Assembly: GCA_030432175.1 (NCBI GenBank)
Contig: JAUIHU010000149.1
Location: 1-8,919, forward strand
Direction of reading: 5' to 3'
Origin: Verrucomicrobiia bacterium
GTDB taxonomy: Bacteria > Verrucomicrobiota > Verrucomicrobiia > Limisphaerales > JAUIHU01
Length of the DNA stretch: 8,919 bases
Of the stretch, positions 1-5,655 are shown in pieces. The notes beneath the pieces are model-generated. The model saw only the letters and a program-made list of their open reading frames with translations, had not been told where the DNA came from and searched no databases. Made by a program: the position numbers and the translations under genes. Numbering within the stretch: position 1 is the stretch's first letter; every line of letters begins with the position of its first letter.

Positions 1-114
1 CACTAAAAACTCCGAAGAGCCAAAATTTTAGAAAACCAGGACCATTTTTTTCGCGGATCTGAGAACCTTCTGATTTCAGAAATTCTTTCCTGGATTCAAT
101 AAGTCACTTGTAAT
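1..114. other. Leader region upstream of the aminotransferase gene; no gene seen
   Basis: This stretch holds no convincing coding sequence. It is AT-rich and contains a T7 run at about 45-51 and a short inverted repeat at 68-81, listed separately. A promoter for the rightward genes probably lies here or further left, but I cannot pick -35 and -10 boxes with confidence. There is no clear Shine-Dalgarno sequence before the ATG at 115; the preceding bases are TCACTTGTAAT. Confidence 0.4.
68..81. repeat. Short perfect inverted repeat TTCTGA-TT-TCAGAA, possible operator
   Basis: Six-base arms separated by two bases form a dyad centred about 40 nt upstream of the aminotransferase start. Its size and place would suit a dimeric transcription factor. 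A weaker outer pair, CCAGGA (36-41) and TCCTGG (88-93), flanks it. A 6+6 dyad is expected by chance about twice in a window of this length, so only the location makes it worth listing. Confidence 0.2.
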
Positions 115-1419
115 ATGTCGAATTCACCATTAACCCCATCAGAGGCATTAGATTTAAAAAGGCAATTTTTAGCGCCTTGTGTGGGTCATTTTTATGATCA
201 ACCGGCCGTTATTGACCAAGGCAAAGGAGTCTGGCTTTACGACACAGAGGGGAATCAATATCTCGACTTATTTTCTGGCGTTTCTGTAAACCATCTCGGA
301 CACGCCAATCCAGCAATTGTTAAGGCCATTCAGTTACAATCTGAAAAGTTGTCCAACATGACAACAATTTACCTGACAGAGCCTGCATTGAGATTGGCCA
401 AGGAGCTTTCCGAGATCTGCCCGATTCCTGAAACAAAAGTCTTTTTCTGTTCCAGTGGATCAGAGGCCAATGAATCTGCGGTATTTTTTGCAACAAACGC
501 AAACGGAAAACCCGGAATACTATCACTTTCGCACGGGTTGCACGGTTCCACGCATGCCACTCTTTCCATGACCGGACTTAACTTCTGGAAAGGATATCTA
601 AAGCATCCAGACAGCCGATGCCACCACGGTCCGTCCCCGGAATGTCTCAGGTGCCCTGTCGGCAAAAACAAATCATCCTGTTCAGCTGAATGCACCGAGA
701 AGCTGGAAGAAGTTTTATCAGCCAACCCGGATATAGGAACTATCATTCTTGAAGTTCTTCCAGGGAATGGCGGTATACTGGAAGCTCCAACCGCTTTTTT
801 CGAAAAGATTCAGCAAATAATTAGTAAGTATCATCTTACTTTAATCACAGATGAGGTTCAGACCGGATTCGGGCGAACCGGAACCTGTTTCGCCAGCGAA
901 CGTTACGACCTTAAACCTGATATTATAACCATTGCAAAATCAATTGGAGGAGGCATTCCGATGGGAGCTGTTCTGGTAAGATCGGATATTGTGGATCAAT
1001 TCAAGTTTCCAAGGGCTTCAACATTTGGGACCAATTGTATTGCAGCGTCGAGCGCTCTGGCATTTCTTAAGGAGATTAAAAGGTTAAATATTTTTGAACA
1101 TGTCCAACTTCTTGGAGATCTTTTAAAGCAGAAACTACAATCTATTCATTCCCCATGGATTGCAGACGTTCGAGGTTTAGGACTTATGATTGGCGTTGAA
1201 CTTTGTGAACCCGAGAATAGCGAATCACCCCCCGCAATTGAACTCACTAATTACGTGTTGGAGGAAATGAAAAACAAAGGCTTCCTGCTTGGCCGCGGCG
1301 GAGCGCTTCGAAATGTCCTCATCTGGCAACCTCCGCTGATCATTGAATGGGAAGAACTGGTTACTTCGGTGGAAGCATTTAAAGACATTCTATCATCTTG
1401 GGAAACCAAAGCCCGATAA
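115..1419 (+). CDS. Class III PLP-dependent aminotransferase (4-aminobutyrate/AGXT2-like family) with a cysteine-rich insert
   Basis: This is a cytosolic fold-type I aminotransferase of 434 residues, a normal length for class III. Visible landmarks are SGSEAN at 114-119 (phosphate binding), the HG-S-T segment at 143-146, TDEVQTGFGRTG at 245-256 with Asp246 contacting the pyridine nitrogen, and AKSIGGGIP at 274-282 with Lys275 as the Schiff-base lysine. TFG at 303-305 is the next phosphate contact. A segment at 169-193 carries Cys169, 177, 180, 189 and 193 (P-x-CxRCP-G...C-x3-C), a pattern I associate with one branch of this family. Two positions are odd: Leu142 stands where an aromatic residue normally stacks on PLP, and Ile403 stands where family members usually have the carboxylate-binding Arg (NVLR-x2-PPL). 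The amino donor and acceptor therefore cannot be assigned. It is first in a rightward run and lies 34 nt before the lipoprotein gene. The ATG has no clear ribosome binding site. Family membership is secure; substrate is unknown. Confidence 0.93.
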   Translation: MSNSPLTPSEALDLKRQFLAPCVGHFYDQPAVIDQGKGVWLYDTEGNQYLDLFSGVSVNHLGHANPAIVKAIQLQSEKLSNMTTIYLTEPALRLAKELSEICPIPETKVFFCSSGSEANESAVFFATNANGKPGILSLSHGLHGSTHATLSMTGLNFWKGYLKHPDSRCHHGPSPECLRCPVGKNKSSCSAECTEKLEEVLSANPDIGTIILEVLPGNGGILEAPTAFFEKIQQIISKYHLTLITDEVQTGFGRTGTCFASERYDLKPDIITIAKSIGGGIPMGAVLVRSDIVDQFKFPRASTFGTNCIAASSALAFLKEIKRLNIFEHVQLLGDLLKQKLQSIHSPWIADVRGLGLMIGVELCEPENSESPPAIELTNYVLEEMKNKGFLLGRGGALRNVLIWQPPLIIEWEELVTSVEAFKDILSSWETKAR

Positions 1420-1453
1420 AATAATTTTTGAACAAATAACTAAACTTAATTAA

Positions 1454-2560
1454 ATGAATACCCGTAAATTACTGTTGAATTGCATCACCCATGCTGGAGT
1501 TCTGACACTTTTCAGTGGGTGCGTTGTTACTGAATGGATGCCAAGTCCACAGCCACAAGTTAGATTTCAATCGAAAGACTACGAAGATCCAGACAACATT
1601 GTTGAAGGTCCGCATCATCTCTATGTTCTCAATGAAAATCATATATGGGAAGATCCGGAATCAAATCGATTGACAGAGAGACAAAAGTTTTTACTAACGA
1701 AATTTTCTCCAAAGATTATCCATGGATATATGAATGATGAAGACCACACTAACGGTGTTCTTCCTGAAGACGCAATCGGTGAGCCTGAACTTTTCACAGA
1801 ACCATCCGATCCACAAGAAGTTCATTTAAAAGTAAACACAGAACATCCAACCCTATTTGCAGAGTATCGCGAAGCGATCTACGATGGAACTCGTCTTCCA
1901 CAATTGATCTACAGCTTCTGGTATCCTGATCATCCAAAAGGGGGGATTCAGAAAGGTAAAGTGGATGGCCGCATTGTCCGAGTTACCCTCGACACTGCTG
2001 ACAAAGTGATTGCGGTTGATACAGCCATGCACTGTGGATGTTACCACGGCATTTTTGTCGCTGAAACAGTGGAAAAGTGGGCCAAAGAAGAATTTGGAAT
2101 TCTGGAAAGTGGCGCTCACCTGTTTAGTGAACGCCGGCATAAAGATAGAATTTCCTGGAATGTGCGAGGTTTGTTGACTGGCTCAATTCGGGATCAGGCT
2201 CCAGTTCTTTACCTCACTGCAGGGGAAAGATTTTGCGAAGCGATACAGTTTGAAAGTGAAGTCGGCGGAATACAGAAAATTGAAACCAGACCCTATGCAA
2301 TGAAGTCGTATGATCAGCTTCATCACATGCATCCGGATAATAATAACGCAGTTACATCCAGCATGTTTGGACCCGAAGGACTCGCTATTGGAGGAAAACG
2401 CATTGGAGAAGAGATTTTCTTTCCGACAATGAACCACCCAGGTTGGCCGAGAAGTCTGGATCAGGTTGAAATCCATTGGGATCAGGCACGGTTTACAGAC
2501 CCATATCTTTTTCAAACATACCTCCGGTTGCCAAACAAGTGTTTACAACAACAATTCTAG
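1454..2560 (+). CDS. Predicted lipoprotein of unknown function with an HCGCYH motif
   Basis: I do not recognise this 368-residue protein. The N-terminus has basic residues, a hydrophobic stretch and a lipobox LFSGC with the lipidated cysteine at position 23, so it is probably anchored in the outer or inner membrane facing the periplasm. The residue after that Cys is Val, not Asp, so there is no inner-membrane retention signal of the enterobacterial type. The mature part is rich in His, Asp, Glu and Pro and has no further membrane segment. Distinct patches are YSFWYPDHPKGG (153-164), HCGCYH (193-198), a His cluster at 290-293 (HHMH) and FPTMNHPGWP (323-332). The clustered Cys and His residues suggest, as inference only, metal or haem binding or a disulfide between Cys194 and Cys196. 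The gene sits 34 nt after the aminotransferase gene and 51 nt before the cupin gene. Its ATG is preceded by an AT-rich stretch with no Shine-Dalgarno sequence. Confidence 0.85.
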   Translation: MNTRKLLLNCITHAGVLTLFSGCVVTEWMPSPQPQVRFQSKDYEDPDNIVEGPHHLYVLNENHIWEDPESNRLTERQKFLLTKFSPKIIHGYMNDEDHTNGVLPEDAIGEPELFTEPSDPQEVHLKVNTEHPTLFAEYREAIYDGTRLPQLIYSFWYPDHPKGGIQKGKVDGRIVRVTLDTADKVIAVDTAMHCGCYHGIFVAETVEKWAKEEFGILESGAHLFSERRHKDRISWNVRGLLTGSIRDQAPVLYLTAGERFCEAIQFESEVGGIQKIETRPYAMKSYDQLHHMHPDNNNAVTSSMFGPEGLAIGGKRIGEEIFFPTMNHPGWPRSLDQVEIHWDQARFTDPYLFQTYLRLPNKCLQQQF

Positions 2561-2611
2561 AGCCGAGTTCGACGAGAAATTTAGGGTTGAGTTAAATAAT
2601 TTTCTTTCTTT

Positions 2612-3040
2612 ATGAGTAGAAAAAGTATTTTCAAAGTGAATCATGAAGACGCTCCTGTTTGTAGTTTGAATAAAGGTTCATTGAAAGGATTGCGTCACCG
2701 TACTGTGCTTGACCATAGTCACGGATCATCTGGTTTATCCATATGGCAAGAGGAACACTTGCCTGGTTTTAGTACACCTCTTCACAGGCATGATTGCGCA
2801 GAAACCATCACTGTGCTCAAAGGCGTTATTCTGGCAGTAAGCGAGGATAAAAAATTCAAAGTATTCCCATTAGAAACGTTTTTTATTCCCGAATGGCTCG
2901 CTCATGGTTTTCAGGTCATCGGGGAAACATCAGTAAAATTACTTGCAGTGTTCAACAGTTCAAAACCCGGAATTTATAAATTAAACGGAATGCAAACTAT
3001 CCCTCCTTGGGAAGGAGGAAGTACAAATCATCTAAACTAA
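2612..3040 (+). CDS. Small single-domain cupin protein
   Basis: This 142-residue soluble protein has one conserved cupin barrel. Cupin motif 1 is seen as His58-x-His60-x3-Glu64 followed by Gly71. Motif 2 is seen as Pro93...His98 in FIPEWLAHGF. These four residues (His58, His60, Glu64, His98) form the usual metal site, so a divalent metal is likely bound. Small cupins serve as dioxygenases, isomerases or sensory domains, and nothing here separates those roles. There is no signal peptide, so it should be cytosolic, unlike both flanking gene products. It ends 10 nt before the DUF547 gene, which suggests co-transcription. A hairpin-forming sequence lies in its last codons (3002-3018). The ATG at 2612 lacks a clear ribosome binding site, being preceded by a pyrimidine-rich TTTTCTTTCTTT. 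Confidence 0.85.
   Translation: MSRKSIFKVNHEDAPVCSLNKGSLKGLRHRTVLDHSHGSSGLSIWQEEHLPGFSTPLHRHDCAETITVLKGVILAVSEDKKFKVFPLETFFIPEWLAHGFQVIGETSVKLLAVFNSSKPGIYKLNGMQTIPPWEGGSTNHLN
3002..3018 (+). other. Perfect 7-bp hairpin (CCTCCTT-GGG-AAGGAGG) at the end of the cupin gene
   Basis: The 3' end of the cupin gene contains CCTCCTT, a GGG loop and AAGGAGG. The right arm (3012-3018) is a perfect Shine-Dalgarno sequence, but it lies 32 nt before the next ATG at 3051, too far to serve it directly. There is no ATG, GTG or TTG at normal spacing after it. No U-run follows, so it is not an intrinsic terminator. It encodes Pro-Pro-Trp-Glu-Gly-Gly, so it could be a coding coincidence. If formed in mRNA it might protect the 3' end or affect translation of the downstream gene; that is inference. 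Confidence 0.35.
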
Positions 3041-3050
3041 GTTTATCATA

Positions 3051-3866
3051 ATGAATATAATTAAATTATTAATTGTAACGCTTGTTGGTCTCATAATTTA
3101 TCCGAACGAAGCCCCGTCATCTGAAATAACACTTTCTGAATTAAAACTAACTGACACTTCTGAAACGGGTTTACACGCTGAATTTACTGATATACTACAA
3201 GCCTATTCTTCAAATGGGTTTGTAAAATATGATAAGTTAAAAAACAATCGTAATAAGTTAGACCATTATTTAAAAAAACTGTCAGAAACTTCGTTGATCG
3301 AATTTGATAAATGGCCCGAAGATAAACAAATCGCATACCTTCTCAATTTCTACAATGCTGCAACAATACAACTGATTATCAACAACTACCCGGTTAAGAG
3401 TATTAAACGAATTGGGGGATTCTTTAAATCTCCCTGGCAAATTGAGTTTTTTACAATGTTTGGTAAAGAACATAATCTAGACTATATAGAGCATGAATTA
3501 CTCCGTAAAAATTATTCAGAGCCGAAGATTCATTTCGCTCTTGTTTGTGCCTCTAAGGGATGCCCTCCATTGCGGACAGAAGCGTACACAGCATCGCGAC
3601 TGCAGTCACAGTTAATTGATCAGGCAAAAATATTCCTTGCAGATTCTCAGAAGAATTATTGGGATAATGATTCAAAAGTACTTTATCTTTCCCCGATTTT
3701 TAAGTGGTTTGAAGAAGATTTTGTGAAGCAGTCAGGGCTTGTTTGGGCATACATTAGCCCTTATTTTCCTGAAACTTATAGAAAACAGATTCAAAAACAA
3801 ACCAGAGGCAACCCGAGAATCAAATATACAGATTATGATTGGAGCCTGAATGATTTATTACGATGA
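3051..3866 (+). CDS. Exported DUF547-domain protein
   Basis: This 271-residue protein has a hydrophobic N-terminus (about residues 4-17) followed by a likely signal-peptide cleavage region near NEAPSS (19-24), so it is probably periplasmic. The rest matches the DUF547 family in order: YLLNFYNAATI at 96-106 (the usual W/L-N-x-YNA-xT motif), LDYIEHELLR at 143-152, IHFALVCASKGCPPLR at 160-175 with the family's paired cysteines (Cys166, Cys171), and LSPIFKWFEEDF at 213-224. Family members are secreted or membrane-associated bacterial proteins of unestablished biochemical function; the conserved Asn, Cys and His residues look like an active site. It is the last gene of the rightward run and faces the histidine kinase gene across 59 nt. 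It is the most AT-rich gene of the window; the row from 3181 to 3240 has about 25% G+C. Confidence 0.9.
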   Translation: MNIIKLLIVTLVGLIIYPNEAPSSEITLSELKLTDTSETGLHAEFTDILQAYSSNGFVKYDKLKNNRNKLDHYLKKLSETSLIEFDKWPEDKQIAYLLNFYNAATIQLIINNYPVKSIKRIGGFFKSPWQIEFFTMFGKEHNLDYIEHELLRKNYSEPKIHFALVCASKGCPPLRTEAYTASRLQSQLIDQAKIFLADSQKNYWDNDSKVLYLSPIFKWFEEDFVKQSGLVWAYISPYFPETYRKQIQKQTRGNPRIKYTDYDWSLNDLLR

Positions 3867-3925
3867 ATTTGGATTAGCTTTCGAATGTTTTTTAAATCAA
3901 GATTTGTTATAGATAAATAAATTTT
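3867..3925. other. Convergent intergenic gap without a convincing terminator
   Basis: This 59-nt AT-rich gap separates the 3' ends of the DUF547 gene (+) and the histidine kinase gene (-). It contains a T6 run followed by a weak stem, AAATC-AA-GATTT (3894-3905). Five A/T-heavy pairs with a two-base loop are too weak to call as an intrinsic terminator on either strand. Transcription from both sides may end here by another mechanism or overlap. Confidence 0.4.
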
Positions 3926-4969
3926 TCAGTTCACTTTAGTAAATTCAAAAACAACACAGTACCATTTATCGCCTCTTCTAAGTTTCAGATTAAGATCTTG
4001 TTGCTGTTGGGTTAGCGCTTTCATCACTCTGGTTCCTATCTGGAGTGATGTCTTGCTATGAATTGTTTTGCTGCAAATTTTATTCATTACTAATAACTTC
4101 GAATTAAAGCCATTAGCTGCGTTATTTTTAACCCTGACCCAGGTGTCTCCTTCTCCGTGTTTCAATGCATTGCTCAGTATTCCGTGGACTATTTGTTTAA
4201 AGTATTGTTTGTCGGTATCAATCCATACTGCATTGGATTTCTTTAAAATAAAATCCCTGTTTTCACTCTCTCCAAGTAGTTTAAAGTCCATTAGAATATC
4301 TTCTAAAAAATTTATTAATTCGAATTTTTCTTTTCTCCATAATAACTGCCCTCGCTCAGCTTTAGCGAGTAGTAGCGATTGTTCAACAACATTGTTTAAA
4401 CGATATAATTCAGTCTCCAATGATTCTCCCAACTCTGGATCAATAAGGCCCCCCGCTTGTTCGACTTTGATTCTCATGATACTCAACGGAGTTTTTAATT
4501 CATGAGCAATATTGACGGCATAGTCCTTGATCTGTGTAAAAGCCAAATCTAACCTCTTTAATAGATCTTGAATATGTTGCGCTAAATCCTGAAGTTCAGC
4601 ATCTGCTTCTGGGACAGATAACGTTGTTTTGAGATTATTTGTTTGAACGCCTCGTAATTGTCGGTTCAAGCTACTTACGGGAGCCAATGATCTGCTTGCA
4701 AGAAAATAACCGATAATCAAGGTTACAAGCAACATGGGAGCCAGGTATAAAAGGCCGATCTCCGTAAGCTCCCAAATTATATCATTCACTTCATCAGTTG
4801 AAAAACTTCCATGAAGTTGCCAGTCAGGATGGTCTGGATAATGCTCGGAAAGATTTTTCTGGTGAAGTTCCAGAGTCAACTGCCTGACGGTTACCTTGAA
4901 TAGTATTGCCAAGGTTCCCATAAACCCTAATACATACCAGACGGTCAACTTCCACTTGAGTGTTTTCAT
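3926..4969 (-). CDS. Sensor histidine kinase with short periplasmic loop and divergent ATP-binding domain
   Basis: This is an inner-membrane kinase of 347 residues, partner of the response regulator directly upstream. The order is TM1 (about 9-28), a periplasmic loop of only about 40 residues, TM2 (about 71-91), a HAMP-like linker (about 92-145), and a HisKA domain with NIAHELKTPLS carrying the phosphoacceptor His156. A catalytic domain with an N box, HGILSNALKHG (262-272), follows. After the N box the expected G1 box (DxGxG) is absent; residues 292-319 run instead through VMNKICSK to SLQIGTRVMKALTQQQ, where IGTRVMKAL looks like the G2 box and following helix. The ATP lid is therefore short and the Asp that contacts adenine is not obvious. 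It may be a divergent but active kinase or one mainly acting as phosphatase. Its ATG overlaps the regulator's TAA by one base (TAATG), implying translational coupling. The gene is more AT-rich than the metabolic genes before it. Confidence 0.93.
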   Translation of the reverse strand: MKTLKWKLTVWYVLGFMGTLAILFKVTVRQLTLELHQKNLSEHYPDHPDWQLHGSFSTDEVNDIIWELTEIGLLYLAPMLLVTLIIGYFLASRSLAPVSSLNRQLRGVQTNNLKTTLSVPEADAELQDLAQHIQDLLKRLDLAFTQIKDYAVNIAHELKTPLSIMRIKVEQAGGLIDPELGESLETELYRLNNVVEQSLLLAKAERGQLLWRKEKFELINFLEDILMDFKLLGESENRDFILKKSNAVWIDTDKQYFKQIVHGILSNALKHGEGDTWVRVKNNAANGFNSKLLVMNKICSKTIHSKTSLQIGTRVMKALTQQQQDLNLKLRRGDKWYCVVFEFTKVN

Positions 4970-4971
4970 TA
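4967..4971 (-). promoter_or_regulatory. TAATG stop/start overlap coupling regulator and kinase translation
   Basis: On the - strand the response regulator ends in TAA and the kinase begins with ATG sharing the last A. There is no strong ribosome binding site upstream (GGGGATTCT precedes it), so re-initiation by ribosomes finishing the regulator is the likely way the kinase is translated, keeping it below or equal to the regulator level. Confidence 0.7.
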
Positions 4972-5640
4972 AGAATCCCCTATAGCAAACCCCAGTCCGC
5001 GAACTGTTTTGAGAAGTGGTTTCATATTGGGTTTATCTATTTTCTCCCTCAAGCGCTTTATGTACACATTCACCACATTGCCTCCGGAATCAAAATGCTG
5101 ATCCCAGACATGCTCCATAATGATTGTTCTGCGCACAGGTTTTGGTGATTGCGACATCAAAAACTCAAGCAGCGCAAATTCTTTGTTTGTTAATTCAATA
5201 ATTTCCTCATTCCGTTTTGCCTGTCGTTGTACCAAATCCAATTCCAGGTCCCCTACTCTTAACAAATTGGTAACTTGAGATCTTTGTCGCCTTAATAGCG
5301 CCCTGACACGCGCCATCAATTCCAGCATTGAGAAGGGCTTGACCAGATAATCATCTCCTCCGGCATCCAATCCTCTGATCTTATCTTCAACATCGTTCCT
5401 GGCTGTCAGAAAAATTACTGGTGTCATTATGTTTTTACGCCGCAATCTTCTGACAGCCGTAAACCCATCAATTCCTGGTACCATTACGTCGAAGATCATG
5501 ACATCATAGTCATAACTTTCTCCAAGCCACAAAGCCTCTTCACCGTCAGGCGCCATATCAACTGCATACCCTTCCTCTTCCAAACCCTTTTGGATATGGG
5601 ACGCCAGCTTAATCTCGTCTTCAAGTAAAAGGATACGCAC
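4969..5640 (-). CDS. OmpR/CusR-family response regulator
   Basis: This 223-residue cytosolic DNA-binding regulator has an N-terminal receiver domain (about 1-116) and a C-terminal winged-helix OmpR-type domain (about 126-221). Receiver residues are intact: Glu7-Asp8 acidic pair, phosphoacceptor Asp51 in IFDVMVPGIDGF, Thr79 and Lys101 in LVKPFS. The effector domain shows LTNKEFALLEFL, the VWDQ...NVVNVYIKRLREKID recognition region and a terminal TVRGLGFAI wing. Overall wording resembles the CusR/CopR-like heavy-metal branch, though that branch is often annotated loosely. The start is GTG at 5640, chosen because MRILLLEDE is the normal family start and AAGGAG lies 9 nt upstream. It follows the dehydrogenase gene by 13 nt and overlaps the kinase gene, so it appears to be transcribed with the sugar-acid genes and may autoregulate that operon. 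Confidence 0.95.
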   Translation of the reverse strand: MRILLLEDEIKLASHIQKGLEEEGYAVDMAPDGEEALWLGESYDYDVMIFDVMVPGIDGFTAVRRLRRKNIMTPVIFLTARNDVEDKIRGLDAGGDDYLVKPFSMLELMARVRALLRRQRSQVTNLLRVGDLELDLVQRQAKRNEEIIELTNKEFALLEFLMSQSPKPVRRTIIMEHVWDQHFDSGGNVVNVYIKRLREKIDKPNMKPLLKTVRGLGFAIGDS

Positions 5641-5649
5641 GGAATTAAT

Positions 5650-5655
5650 CTCCTT
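5650..5655 (-). promoter_or_regulatory. Shine-Dalgarno AAGGAG of the response regulator, overlapping the dehydrogenase stop codon
   Basis: AAGGAG is read on the - strand 9 nt before the GTG start of the regulator. Its first two bases are the last two bases of the dehydrogenase TAA stop (5654-5656). It fixes the choice of the GTG start and ties the regulator to the metabolic genes. Confidence 0.75.

Noticed and set aside
369..746. Open frame of 125 codons on the - strand opposite the aminotransferase
   Set aside because: It lies fully over conserved PLP-enzyme codons and its translation shows no family features.
3894..3905. Possible terminator stem AAATC-AA-GATTT in the convergent gap
   Set aside because: Five mostly A/T pairs with a two-base loop are too weak, and no U-run follows at the proper place on the + strand.
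4022..4050. Perfect 8-bp inverted repeat CATCACTC/GAGTGATG with a 13-nt loop
   Set aside because: It lies inside the kinase coding sequence (TSLQIGTRVM region), and 8-bp repeats with such loops are expected several times by chance in 9 kb.
4068..4505. Open frame of 145 codons on the + strand opposite the kinase
   Set aside because: Its product has no recognisable domain and it is fully antisense to a well-supported gene; I treat it as a shadow.
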